IMG/VR virus record: IMGVR_UViG_3300049893_001811
Coordinates: 1 to 33,878 of that record
Direction: 5' to 3' (one strand)
DNA length: 33,878 nucleotides
Source of the DNA: a virus
Shown in pieces: positions 20,205 through 28,201 of the stretch. Each line of letters starts with the position of its first letter. Within the stretch, counting starts at the first letter, position 1. The notes below the pieces were generated by a model. It saw only the letters and a list, made by a program, of their open reading frames with translations, was not told where the DNA came from and made no database searches. The position numbers and the translations under genes are program-made.

Positions 20205-22631
20205 TCAGCGTCCGATCAGGTAGGCGGCGTCCCGCTGCTTGCGCACGACCTCGGTGGCGGTCAGCACCGGGTCCGTGGTCGTGATGTTGAACGTGTTGCC
20301 GCCACCGCCGGCGAGCATGGCCTCGACGCCGCGCACGAGCGCCTTGGAGTCGTCGGAGTCCATGACGAAGCCCGAGCTCGAGGGCACGAACATCTCGGCG
20401 CCCATCTCGTTGACCATCGACCGCTGGCCCTTGGCGAGCGGGCCGCCGAGGGCGCGACGGCGCCTGCTCCTCGGCAGCACGCCCTGGCCGGGACCGAAAC
20501 CTGGAATCTGGCCTGGGACGTACTGCGGAAGGTTGACAGGATCGACCTCGACGCGCACCGTGCGAGGTCGTGTCGCCTCGTCGATCAACCGGTTGGCCGT
20601 AGCGATGTCGCCCGCCAGCAGTGCGTTGTCGATGGCGACGCGAACCTCTTGCGGGGCCTCACTGAGGTCGGTCTGGAACAGCGCCAGACGCTGCTTGACG
20701 AGCGCCAGCTGCTCCTCGACCTGCGTGATCTTGAGCGCTACCTCGATCTGCTGGTCCGTGAGCCCGGCCAGTCCCAGGTACTGCTGGATCTGGTCGGGCG
20801 GGATGCCGGCAGCCTGCAGCGCCTTGGTCAGCACGTCGCGGTACTGCGCCGCCAGGACCGGCACGAGCTCCTCGTTGCCCGACGCGATCAGCGACTGGAA
20901 CTGCTTGGCTGCGGCGTCGCCGATCGCCAGCAGTGACGTGATCGCCTTGCCGGACGCCTCGGTGATCTTCGTGACGTCGAACGCCTCGAGGAAGTTCTTG
21001 GGCAGACCGGCCAGGTCCTCGTTGAGCGTGCGCAGCTTGTCGCTGAGGTTGACCGTGGCGCTGGCGATGTCGTCGAGCTGCGTGCCCTGCTCGATGGAGT
21101 CGCCGAACGCCTTGGCTCCGGCCTGGGCGGCCTGGTAGGCGTCGTCGAGCGACCGCACCTTCTGCTCGTAGGCGGCCAGCGTCTTCTGGATGCCCTCGAT
21201 CGAGGCGTTCTCGCTGTCGATCGCGTCGACAGCGTCTTCAACGGCCTTGTTCTGGTCTCGCTGAGCGACGGTTGCGGCAGCGGTGGCGCCGGCGGAGAGG
21301 CGGATCTGCTCTTTGTAACGCTTGATGTCGCCCTCAAGCGCCTTGATGTTGCTGGAGCTGCCAGTCGTGTTGTTCTCAAGGACGGCAATCGCGTTGGAGA
21401 GTGCTTGGATGTTGCCGTCCTTGCTCAGACTCTCCAGCGTTCGCCGAACGTCGCTCAGGCCGATGTTGATGCCCTCAACCGACAGTCGCTGGTCGAAGAA
21501 CAGATCCTCAAGGCCAACGCTCGAGAGGCTGTCGAACAACCCCTTGCTTTCCTGCTCGGCAGCCTTGAACGCCTTGCCGAGCTCTGCCGGGCCCTTTGCG
21601 TCCGCCAGGTCGCCGACGGCGGCCTTGAACTCGACGCTCTGCAGTCGAGCACTCTCAAGAGCCTGAATGATCTGGAACACCGCTAGGGCGCCAGCAGCAA
21701 TGCCGATGCCCGCAGCAGCCTTGCCGAACCTCGTCAGGCCGCCCTCGGCGTTGAACGCAGCGTCCTTGACCTTCGTGAACTGGCCGGCAAGCACTGCGAG
21801 GCCGCCGACGGCAGTGACGGCGATGCCCCCCACGGCGCCGACCCGGCCGACGCTCTCGCCGATGGCCGGGTTCAGGTTGTTGAGCGCCCCCAACGCACCG
21901 TTGGCGCCGCTGGCAAGGTCGGAGAAGACGCCGGCGGCACCCTTGCCGACCGTCTCTCCGAGGTCGCCCAGGTTGTTCTTGAGGATCTGCAGCTGGCCGC
22001 TGAAGGTCTTGCCCTCGGCCACTGCGAAGCCCTGCACCGAGCTCGACAGGGCGTCGACGGTCGCCCCGAAGGCGTCCGTCTTGAGCCGGGTGGCGTCGAT
22101 GTCGATCCCGGCCTTCTTGAGGGCGCCCGCCGACCCGCCGATCGACTTGCCGACCATCTTGGCCGCAGCGTCGAGGTCGATGCCGAGCTTGCGGGACAGG
22201 TCGACGACGAGGGGCGTGACCCGCTTGACCTGGTCCTCGGTCAGGCCGAACTGCACGAGGAGCGACTCGGCCCCGACGATGGCGTCGCCGTCGGCGGCAG
22301 TCACCTGCTGCAGCGAGGTCGCCAGGTCGGTGAGCGCCTTGCCGCCGTTGGTGAACGCCTTGTCGCTGTTGCGGATCGAGTTGTCGAGCTTGATCTGCTG
22401 CTGCTCGGCCTCGTCCGACGCCTGGGCGAGCTTGTAGAGCCCGCCGATCACCGCAGCGCCGCCGATGGCGGCCTTCGTCCCGATCGACGTCAGGCGCGCC
22501 GAGGTCTTCTCGGCGCCCCTCTCGAGCTTGGCGTCGAGCCGGTCGGCAGCGGTGCCGGCCTTGTCGAGCTCACGGACGGCGCCCTTGGCGTCTGCGTCGA
22601 TGAGGATCTGCAGACGTTCCAGGAGTGCCAC
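20205..22631 (-). CDS. Tail tape measure protein, 808 aa
   Basis: Its length, position after the chaperone pair and composition (long Ala/Leu/Gln-rich helices; two hydrophobic stretches near 50-75 and 255-310) are typical. The N-terminus, with L-Q-I-L-I-D-A-D-A-K-G-A-V-R-E-L, is the usual tape-measure start. Several G-A-x-x-G-x-L-A stretches occur in the membrane-like part. It sets tail length, about 0.15 nm per residue (roughly 120 nm), and is thought to leave the tail at infection. GTG 22631 follows the chaperone stop by 3 bases in the same frame. Confidence 0.9.
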   Translation of the reverse strand: MALLERLQILIDADAKGAVRELDKAGTAADRLDAKLERGAEKTSARLTSIGTKAAIGGAAVIGGLYKLAQASDEAEQQQIKLDNSIRNSDKAFTNGGKALTDLATSLQQVTAADGDAIVGAESLLVQFGLTEDQVKRVTPLVVDLSRKLGIDLDAAAKMVGKSIGGSAGALKKAGIDIDATRLKTDAFGATVDALSSSVQGFAVAEGKTFSGQLQILKNNLGDLGETVGKGAAGVFSDLASGANGALGALNNLNPAIGESVGRVGAVGGIAVTAVGGLAVLAGQFTKVKDAAFNAEGGLTRFGKAAAGIGIAAGALAVFQIIQALESARLQSVEFKAAVGDLADAKGPAELGKAFKAAEQESKGLFDSLSSVGLEDLFFDQRLSVEGINIGLSDVRRTLESLSKDGNIQALSNAIAVLENNTTGSSSNIKALEGDIKRYKEQIRLSAGATAAATVAQRDQNKAVEDAVDAIDSENASIEGIQKTLAAYEQKVRSLDDAYQAAQAGAKAFGDSIEQGTQLDDIASATVNLSDKLRTLNEDLAGLPKNFLEAFDVTKITEASGKAITSLLAIGDAAAKQFQSLIASGNEELVPVLAAQYRDVLTKALQAAGIPPDQIQQYLGLAGLTDQQIEVALKITQVEEQLALVKQRLALFQTDLSEAPQEVRVAIDNALLAGDIATANRLIDEATRPRTVRVEVDPVNLPQYVPGQIPGFGPGQGVLPRSRRRRALGGPLAKGQRSMVNEMGAEMFVPSSSGFVMDSDDSKALVRGVEAMLAGGGGNTFNITTTDPVLTATEVVRKQRDAAYLIGR

Positions 22632-22634
22632 GGG

Positions 22635-23044
22635 CTACGACCTCGACTCGTTGAGCAGCCGGAGGCTGCGGACGGACTGACGGAGAGTCACGTCTGGGGG
22701 CCAGCCGAACTCTCTGGCGCACCAGACGATCCAGGCGTCGCTTCCGCGGCCGCCGAACCCTGTTTTGGGATGCCGCCCTCGTACAAGGTCGGCAGGTCCT
22801 CCTCGACCGTCTCGAAGGTGCCCTCGAGCAGGTCGCGCATCGTGAGGTCGGCAGGCGTCGCGCCGACATGCTCGCAGCACGCGGCGTAGACGTAGCTGGC
22901 GACCTTGGCGGTCTGGATCGGGTGCGCTGCGATGCGCCACCACTCCAGCTCGCAGTCTGACTCCAGAGTGACCACTGCCGTGAGGGGCAGGTCAGCGATC
23001 CTGACCTGCCCCTTCGGCGTGGTGACAGCCCACTCCTCAGCCAT
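22635..23044 (-). CDS. Tail assembly chaperone fusion made by -1 frameshift (gpGT-like), 136 aa
   Basis: The first 94 residues are shared with the shorter chaperone. At the CCCAAAA slip site (22763-22769) ribosomes can shift back by one, so K94 is followed by T-G-F-G-G-R-G and 42 residues in all to TAG at 22635. The extra part contains W-I-V-W-C-A-R-E-F-G-W-P-P-D-V and a basic helix, the usual signature of the T part, which contacts the tail tube protein. The coordinates cover one -1 junction, so the segments are 23044-22764 then 22763-22635. Confidence 0.85.
22688..23044 (-). CDS. Tail assembly chaperone (gpG-like), 118 aa
   Basis: The start ATG 23044 shares a base with the major tail protein stop (TGATG). 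The protein has an acidic beta-rich N-terminus (V-R-I-A-D-L-P-L-T-A-V-V), W35-W36, and a helix near 48-70. The last 24 residues after the slip site are Ala/Ser/Pro-rich and probably disordered. Chaperones of this type keep the tape measure soluble and recruit the tail tube protein. The abundance ratio to the fusion is set by the frameshift. Confidence 0.83.
   Translation of the reverse strand: MAEEWAVTTPKGQVRIADLPLTAVVTLESDCELEWWRIAAHPIQTAKVASYVYAACCEHVGATPADLTMRDLLEGTFETVEEDLPTLYEGGIPKQGSAAAEATPGSSGAPESSAGPQT
22763..22769 (-). promoter_or_regulatory. -1 ribosomal frameshift slip site CCCAAAA
   Basis: Read on the minus strand, the heptamer C-CCA-AAA (X-XXY-YYZ form) sits at the only place where the two chaperone frames join correctly: codons 93-94 (CCA AAA) of the short form. 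After shifting, the next codon is ACA (22763-22761), leading to the fusion tail. A GC-rich stretch with a GGCGGCCGCGG core starts about 7 bases downstream and could form a stimulatory structure. Confidence 0.85.
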
Positions 23045-23445
23045 CAGCCGACGTAGCTGACCGAGGTGGCGGCGGCCCAGGAGCCGGACGCCTCGACCGC
23101 ACCGCCGACCGAGGTCGACACGGTGATGTCGAAGGTCGCCGTGCCGAACCAGTACTTCGTGGTGTCGGAGGTCGTCGGGTAGAGGTAGAACGCCCGGGCG
23201 TTGCCGTCGGCCACCTTCTGCAGGCCGCCGGCGGAGTCCCAGAAGCCCGAGAACGAGCCCGAGGCGTCGGCCAGACCGGCGATGTAGGTCTTGGTCGTGT
23301 CGCCGAACGAGGTCACCTCGGTCTTGTCACGGGTCTGCTGGATGTCGAAGGTCGTGAGGTTGGCGACCGTCGACGCGGAGCCGTTGGCCCCGACGCTCTG
23401 GTCGACCTTGAGCTGGCCGTTACGGCCGGTGATGGGAGAGGCCAC
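23044..23445 (-). CDS. Major tail (tube) protein, 133 aa
   Basis: GTG 23445 is preceded by a strong site (AGAAGGAG). The sequence is an all-beta tube-protein type, with T-F-D-I-Q-Q-T-R-D-K-T-E-V-T-S-F-G-D-T near 32-50, which corresponds to a characteristic strand-loop in the lambda/HK97 V-type family, and a G-x-F-S-G-F-W segment near 63-69. It polymerises into hexamer rings to form the tail tube. It is shorter than many relatives (150-200), apparently lacking an extra Ig-like domain. Confidence 0.85.
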   Translation of the reverse strand: MASPITGRNGQLKVDQSVGANGSASTVANLTTFDIQQTRDKTEVTSFGDTTKTYIAGLADASGSFSGFWDSAGGLQKVADGNARAFYLYPTTSDTTKYWFGTATFDITVSTSVGGAVEASGSWAAATSVSYVG

Positions 23446-23475
23446 GGTGGGCTCCTTCTGTGCTTGGGGTGGGTG

Positions 23476-24501
23476 TCACACGCCGAGCGCCGACAGCAGG
23501 CGCTCTGCGTTCTTGGGGAACGTGCGGTCGGCGACCGCCGCTCGGGCTTGTTCGGCGGCGTGCTGCCGCTCGGTCGGGTGGGCCTTGGCCCAGCGCAGGA
23601 TCTCGCCGAGCTCCTCGGGGCTGTCGAACGTGGGCAGCATCGGGAAGAGCTCGTCGGACTCGGGGCGGGACTGGCGGGCGAACCAGGTGCCGGTGGCGGC
23701 CAGCTCGACCTCCCGGGGCCCGACGGCCCAGCCGTCGGCGCTGGAGCTCAGCCCGCCGTCGTCCTCGAGGCGGTACAGGTTGAACGAGGCGGCGGCGCCC
23801 CGGTACAGCCCGACGGCATCCGCGTTGTCGATGCAGGTGTCCAGCGGGTGCACGACCCGGCTGGCGAGCTCGGGCGACGTGTGCTCCCAGTTGCCGGCGA
23901 GTGCCAGGTCGAGGCCGGTCCAGTCGACCCGCTCGAGGAACCGCTGCCGGGACGGGTAGCCGGTGCCGACGAACGCCACGTCGCTGGTGCGCGTGGCGGG
24001 ACCTGGGCAGTGGACGCTGGGCCGGTAGCAGTGCGGGCCGTAGAGCACGGGCGCCTTGGTGCGCTCACGGTAGACCTCGGCATTGACCGGGTCGTTGAGC
24101 ACGATGGCGTCCCAGCCCCACTCGACCTTGGCGGCGGTGCGCTCGGTCTCGTAGGGCTCCTCGGTGGCGACCAGGACGACCTTGTGGCCGCGGTCCCGCA
24201 TCATCTCGACGAGCATCTCGTACATGAAGAAGCCGGAGACCACCAGCACGAGGTCGGGCCACCAGGCGTAGCACTCGGCCCTGATGTGGCCGGCGGCGAG
24301 GTGCGCCACCTCGGCCTGCTCGTAGGGCTGCACCCATGCGCCGGTGGCGTCCTGCTGGTGCGCCGTGGAGTACCACTGCAGGAGCTTGTCGAGCTCGAAG
24401 AGCCGGGTCTCGACGCCAAGGGCGGCGAGGCCCTCGGCCCAGCCCCGGTAGACGTCGGCGACCGAGTAGTTCGGCCCCGGTGCGACGACGAGGGCCCTCA
24501 C
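23476..24501 (-). CDS. CgeB-like glycosyltransferase, 341 aa
   Basis: The N-terminal half has a Rossmann-like start (A-L-V-V-A-P-G-P-N-Y-S-V) and the second half the D-V-A-F-V-G-T-G-Y-P-S-R motif followed by E-R-V-D-W, features of GT-B enzymes related to CgeB (DUF3880/Glyco_trans_1 type). The C-terminal end includes L-E-D-D-G-G-L-S-S-S and G-P-R-E-V-E-L-A-A, where nucleotide-sugar-binding Glu residues lie in the family. GTG 24501 overlaps the upstream stop (GTGA). It interrupts the head-tail/tail gene order, so transfer of sugar onto virion proteins is a sensible idea. Donor and target are unknown. Confidence 0.82.
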   Translation of the reverse strand: MRALVVAPGPNYSVADVYRGWAEGLAALGVETRLFELDKLLQWYSTAHQQDATGAWVQPYEQAEVAHLAAGHIRAECYAWWPDLVLVVSGFFMYEMLVEMMRDRGHKVVLVATEEPYETERTAAKVEWGWDAIVLNDPVNAEVYRERTKAPVLYGPHCYRPSVHCPGPATRTSDVAFVGTGYPSRQRFLERVDWTGLDLALAGNWEHTSPELASRVVHPLDTCIDNADAVGLYRGAAASFNLYRLEDDGGLSSSADGWAVGPREVELAATGTWFARQSRPESDELFPMLPTFDSPEELGEILRWAKAHPTERQHAAEQARAAVADRTFPKNAERLLSALGV

Positions 24502-25010
24502 CGGAACGATTCGAGGAGCGACCGCTGGTGCGTCAGCTTGAAGATGCGCATGGCCTGCGGCTCCCCGACCTTGATGCCCCGGGACCAGGTCTTCTTGCCC
24601 TTGGTCCCCGGGTGGTTGACAGCTGATGCGAACCCGCCGCCCTGGAGCGCGAGCGCCTTGCGGCGGTTGCGTCCACGGGTGCGGTTCTTGATGGCGTGCG
24701 GCTTGGCGCCGCCCTCGAGGTAGACCCACAGGCCGATCGGCTTGGGCTTCAGGAGCGCCGTGGCGTTCTCGTAGCCCTTGACGTCGTAGTAGGCGCCGAG
24801 CTTGGGGGCCCGGTAGTTGCCCTTCACCGGGCTCCACCCCCAGTGGCTCATGCGCAGGTCGCCGCCGGTGTCGGAGGCGCCGGAGGCCAGCGTCGCCTCC
24901 TTGTAGGCAAGGGCTGCGGCAGACACTGCCTGGCGGTTGGCCTTGCCCGAGGCGCGTGCCGCCTTCTGCAGCTTGTTCGCCAGTTCCTTGCCGGAGCTGG
25001 ACGTGCCCAT
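24498..25010 (-). CDS. Head-tail joining / tail completion protein (HK97 gp10-like), 170 aa
   Basis: An N-terminal helix-rich part (residues 9-45) is followed by a basic beta domain with R-N-R-R-K-A and H-P-G-T-K-G-K-K-T-W near 132-141, a pattern common to gp10-type tail terminators in actinophages (the N-H-P-G-T-K-G motif is frequent). It connects the tail to the head. ATG 25010 shares a base with the upstream stop (TGATG). Confidence 0.8.
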   Translation of the reverse strand: MGTSSSGKELANKLQKAARASGKANRQAVSAAALAYKEATLASGASDTGGDLRMSHWGWSPVKGNYRAPKLGAYYDVKGYENATALLKPKPIGLWVYLEGGAKPHAIKNRTRGRNRRKALALQGGGFASAVNHPGTKGKKTWSRGIKVGEPQAMRIFKLTHQRSLLESFR

Positions 25011-25417
25011 CAGCCGATGACCTCGAACTGCGCCGTCATGGCCCAGTAGCCGGACTCGCCGACGGTGAGCTCGCGCAGGTCGCCGGTGGTCGCCATGCGG
25101 AGGTCGGAGACCCGGCCGTCGAGCGTCGGGTCGTCCTCGAGGGCGGCCTGGACGCTGCGGCTGTTGGCCGGGTCCATGAGTGCGAGCAGGTCGTCGAAGG
25201 CGTTGACGTTGCGGCCGGAGACGGCGACGGTGAGCTCGATCGTGAAGCGCCGTGCGCCAGGACCGAAGGAGAGGTGCGGCTCAAAGGTGAAGCCGGTGAG
25301 CAGCACGGCCGGGGCCACGACGTCCTGCGGCGGGACCCGGTAGACGTTGACGCCCGGGCAGCCTGCGGAGAGCGCTGTCTCGATGCCGTCGAGGACGTCG
25401 GCGTTGGTGGCCGGCAT
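25010..25417 (-). CDS. Head-tail connector / tail terminator-like protein, 135 aa
   Basis: The protein has an N-terminal helix with D-V-L-D-G-I-E-T-A-L (residues 7-16), a beta segment with R-F-T-I-E-L-T-V-A-V-S-G-R, and a mixed C-terminus. The position between the gp6-like connector and the gp10-like protein, and beta-strand pattern, fit a minor tail or connector component. ATG 25417 shares a base with the upstream stop (TGATG). Assignment is by order; the family is not firmly recognised. Confidence 0.65.
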   Translation of the reverse strand: MPATNADVLDGIETALSAGCPGVNVYRVPPQDVVAPAVLLTGFTFEPHLSFGPGARRFTIELTVAVSGRNVNAFDDLLALMDPANSRSVQAALEDDPTLDGRVSDLRMATTGDLRELTVGESGYWAMTAQFEVIG

Positions 25418-26046
25418 CAGGCGAGCCCCGGCGACAGCAGCTTGTACGGCTGGAGCATGGCGTCGATGTCGGGGTCGAGGCGCGAGACACGGACGACGCC
25501 GAACTCGCCGAACCCGGCGACGCCGAGCGGCGACTCCTGGCGCTTCATCACCCGTGCCACCTGCAGGCGGCACGCCTGCTTGACCTGGGCGGGCACGGCG
25601 GGCCAGCCCCAGGTGCCGGTGATCTGCGTGAGGAACCGGCGGCCGGTGCCTGCAGTCCCGCCGGGGATCGGGAACCAGACCTGGTTGAACAGCTCGACGT
25701 GGGTGTAGGGGCCAGCCTCGGGGAACCCGCCGCCGGCAGGAGGCAGCAGCGCGTAGTTGGTGGCGCCGATCGTCTCCTCGAAGGTGCCGTCGCCGTCCCG
25801 GTCGACCTTGAGGGTCGTGACCGAGACGAGGTCGTTGAACGCCCCGAGGGTCAGCATGGACGCCGACTGCGTCTCGAACGTGCGGGCCTCGGCGGTGTGC
25901 TGGAAGAACGACCGCTGGCAGGCGTTGTCGATCGCCCGGGACACGGCAGTGACGACGTCGTCGAGCAGCTCGGTGTCGGCGAGGTCCGACAGGCCGGCGT
26001 AGGTGCGGGCCTCGGCGGTGGTGAGGTAGCCGTTGGTGATGGTCAC
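25417..26046 (-). CDS. Head-tail connector (gp6-like adaptor), 209 aa
   Basis: The start Y-L-T-T-A-E-A-R-T-Y-A-G-L and the helix with L-L-D-D-V-V-T-A-V-S-R-A-I-D-N-A-C are the hallmark of the HK97 gp6-like adaptor that sits below the portal. The middle is a beta region and the C-terminus a helix with R-L-Q-V-A-R-V-M-K. GTG 26046 overlaps the glycosyltransferase stop (GTGA). In most HK97-type phages this gene follows the capsid gene directly; here three cell-surface genes are interposed. Confidence 0.88.
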   Translation of the reverse strand: MTITNGYLTTAEARTYAGLSDLADTELLDDVVTAVSRAIDNACQRSFFQHTAEARTFETQSASMLTLGAFNDLVSVTTLKVDRDGDGTFEETIGATNYALLPPAGGGFPEAGPYTHVELFNQVWFPIPGGTAGTGRRFLTQITGTWGWPAVPAQVKQACRLQVARVMKRQESPLGVAGFGEFGVVRVSRLDPDIDAMLQPYKLLSPGLA

Positions 26047-26576
26047 GACTGGCCCTCCCTCGGGCGCACGATGTAGCCGACCTCGGTCGACAGGGCGATG
26101 GTCCGGCCCTGGTCCATGAACCGGCGGACGAGCTCGAAGTCCTCGCCGCGGAACGTGGCCGGCGGTCCGGCGATGAACGGGTTGGCCCGCCAGATGTCGG
26201 TGCGGACCATGAAGCTGATGCCGACGTTGCCGTGGTCGAGCGGCCAGCCCGGCCGAGGCACGGGACCGAGGTGCGGGTGCCACATGGTGTGGATCAGCAC
26301 GTCGACGTCGGGGTGCATCTCGAGGCCCCGCCTGTAGACGTCGGGGACCAGGACGTCGTCGTCGTCGCAGAACGCCACGAAGTCGGTCCAGACGTGCTCG
26401 GCGGCGGCATTGCGGACGAGGCCCGGGCAGCCGAGGTCGACGTGGAGCGAGGCGTCCACGTCGGGGCACCCGTCGGCGACGACGAGCACCTGGTGGGCGA
26501 AGGCGTTGGCCGAGGCCACTGCCCGCTCGAGGGTGTCGCGGCCGGTCGTGGGGATGACGACGCAGATGGTCTTCAT
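26043..26576 (-). CDS. GT2-family glycosyltransferase, 177 aa
   Basis: The GT-A start V-V-I-P-T-T-G-R (residues 6-13) and the metal/nucleotide-binding acidic cluster D71-D-D-D74 after F-V-A-F are clear. A later G-E-D-F-E-L-V-R-R-F motif near 143-152 is the usual acceptor-side E-D. At 177 residues it is short for the family (commonly 220-350), a compact core without added domains. ATG 26576 overlaps the preceding membrane gene (ATGA). It is the third gene of a sugar-transfer cassette. Confidence 0.85.
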   Translation of the reverse strand: MKTICVVIPTTGRDTLERAVASANAFAHQVLVVADGCPDVDASLHVDLGCPGLVRNAAAEHVWTDFVAFCDDDDVLVPDVYRRGLEMHPDVDVLIHTMWHPHLGPVPRPGWPLDHGNVGISFMVRTDIWRANPFIAGPPATFRGEDFELVRRFMDQGRTIALSTEVGYIVRPREGQS

Positions 26577-27394
26577 CCGACGACCGGGTCCCGCCACCAC
26601 ACGACGTGCACGACGACGGCGAGCAGGAGCCACTGGACGGGCACGACGCCGGCGGCCGTGAGGCACACGACCGGGCCGGCCACCGCCTGGTAGACCCGCA
26701 CGGTGTCGGTGACGACGACGAGCAGCAGGTAGGCGACTGCGAGCGTGACGAGCAGCTGCGGCGTCGGGTCGAGCAGTGCGGCGAGCCCCACGCCCCACGG
26801 CGCCACCATGAACCAGGCGTTGCGCCACTGGCCCTTGTGGTGCTCGAGCGAGCTGCGCACCGGGTGGTCGTGGACCCGCTGCAGCAGCGGCTGGCGGGTC
26901 ACGTCGTCGATCTGCGGGCGGCGCGCCAGCATGGTGACGGCCGGGACGACCAGGCCGACGAGCGCCAGCGGGTTCCAGGCCCACAGTGCGACGAGCACCG
27001 GCGAGGACTCCTTGACGCAGGCCGCCCACAGGGTCAGCACGACGCCGATGACGGGCTGGCCGTGCACGAAGCACCCGGCCGCCCAGACCGACAGCGCCAT
27101 CGACGGCAGGTCGACGCCCACGGGCCGGACGGTGTGCGGTCCCCAGACGCCCGGCAGGGCCACCAGGAGCGCCGCTGCGGCCGCTGCGACCTGCCAGGTG
27201 GCGCCGGTCCCCAGCGCCCACCAGAACGTCCCAGAGGCCAGCAGGGGCCACGAGAGCGCCCACACGCCCCACCAGAGCTTGATGTCGTCGCCGCACACGG
27301 CCGGCAGCAGCCAGCGCAGGTTGAACGGCTTGGCGACCCGCACACCCTGGCCTGCGAGCCAGTAGCGGGCGGCGTCAGGCCCGAACGTTCTCAT
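26573..27394 (-). CDS. Polytopic membrane protein, GT-C-like, 273 aa
   Basis: At least six hydrophobic segments are seen, for example near 43-60, 68-82, 95-110, 115-140, 208-230 and 248-268. A conserved-looking R-P-V-G-V-D-L-P-S loop (about 91-99) followed by A-A-C-V-K-E-S-S-P (about 124-132) is reminiscent of GT-C membrane glycosyltransferases that use polyprenyl-linked sugars, though I cannot assign a family. The N-terminal P-F-N-L-R-W-L-L-P segment is notable. It overlaps its upstream neighbour by 20 bases and the next by ATGA. Confidence 0.7.
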   Translation of the reverse strand: MRTFGPDAARYWLAGQGVRVAKPFNLRWLLPAVCGDDIKLWWGVWALSWPLLASGTFWWALGTGATWQVAAAAAALLVALPGVWGPHTVRPVGVDLPSMALSVWAAGCFVHGQPVIGVVLTLWAACVKESSPVLVALWAWNPLALVGLVVPAVTMLARRPQIDDVTRQPLLQRVHDHPVRSSLEHHKGQWRNAWFMVAPWGVGLAALLDPTPQLLVTLAVAYLLLVVVTDTVRVYQAVAGPVVCLTAAGVVPVQWLLLAVVVHVVWWRDPVVG

Positions 27395-28184
27395 CGACCG
27401 TGGACAGGTTGAGGTCGTCGAGGTTGACCGGGTTGGTCCTGGTCTCCTCGGGCCACCAGACCTTGGGGCCCTTGTGGTGGCCGACGTGGGCGGTGGTGTC
27501 GACGTAGACCTTGTGGCCGGTCAGCTCCTGCAGGCGCAGGCAGAACGAGATGTCCTCGCCGAGCGACCACTCCTTGCCGGTGCGGGACTGCACGACGTCG
27601 AAGCCGAACCAGCCGTTCTTGACGCTGCCGGACGCCTCACGCATCTCCTCGAGCACCGAGCGGTGCACCATCAGGCAGCCGGTGCCGGTCGCAGCGACCT
27701 CGCAGACGGTGCCCTCGGGCCAGTCGAGCAGCACCTGCGTGACGGTGTCGTCGTCGTGGGCGAACAGCGTGGTGAGCGGCCCGTCGGCGGTGACGATGAC
27801 GCACAGGCCGCCGAGGACCCGCAGGTCCATCTGGGCGCAGCGTGCGACCATGCGGTGCATGAGGTCGGGGTCCCAGACCATGTCGGAGTCCAGGAACCAG
27901 AGCCACTGCGCCTCGGCGTAGGACTCGTTGGTGAGGAACTCGTCGACCAGGCGGTTGCGCGCCTTGGCGAGGTTGGCCGTCGCCTCGACGCACAGGTAGT
28001 TCTGGAACAGGCGCAGCTCGACGGGGTTCGGGTGCTCGGGGCACCCTGCCTGCTCCCAGAGCGCCACGCTGCGCTCTCGGTCGTAGACGTCCATCTCGAC
28101 CAGCGACCGCAGCCAGCGGCTGCTGATGTCGTGGCCGGTACTCGGGAAGGCCACGACGACCTTGCCCACCAGCTCTTCGTTCAC
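27375..28184 (-). CDS. GT2-like glycosyltransferase, 269 aa
   Basis: The D-x-D motif is in W-L-W-F-L-D99-S-D101-M-V-W and a second acidic motif G-E-D-I-S-F-C-L-R-L lies near 220-229, as in GT2/TagA-like family enzymes found in actinophages. I chose GTG 28184 because a GGAGGGC ribosome site is about 6 bases upstream; an earlier TTG is possible but would run through a hairpin. It follows the capsid gene after a terminator-like hairpin and starts the sugar-transfer cassette. Acceptor unknown; virion glycosylation is a known theme in mycobacteriophages. Confidence 0.82.
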   Translation of the reverse strand: MNEELVGKVVVAFPSTGHDISSRWLRSLVEMDVYDRERSVALWEQAGCPEHPNPVELRLFQNYLCVEATANLAKARNRLVDEFLTNESYAEAQWLWFLDSDMVWDPDLMHRMVARCAQMDLRVLGGLCVIVTADGPLTTLFAHDDDTVTQVLLDWPEGTVCEVAATGTGCLMVHRSVLEEMREASGSVKNGWFGFDVVQSRTGKEWSLGEDISFCLRLQELTGHKVYVDTTAHVGHHKGPKVWWPEETRTNPVNLDDLNLSTVDENVRA

Positions 28185-28201
28185 GGTTTGCCCTCCGTAG
28201 C

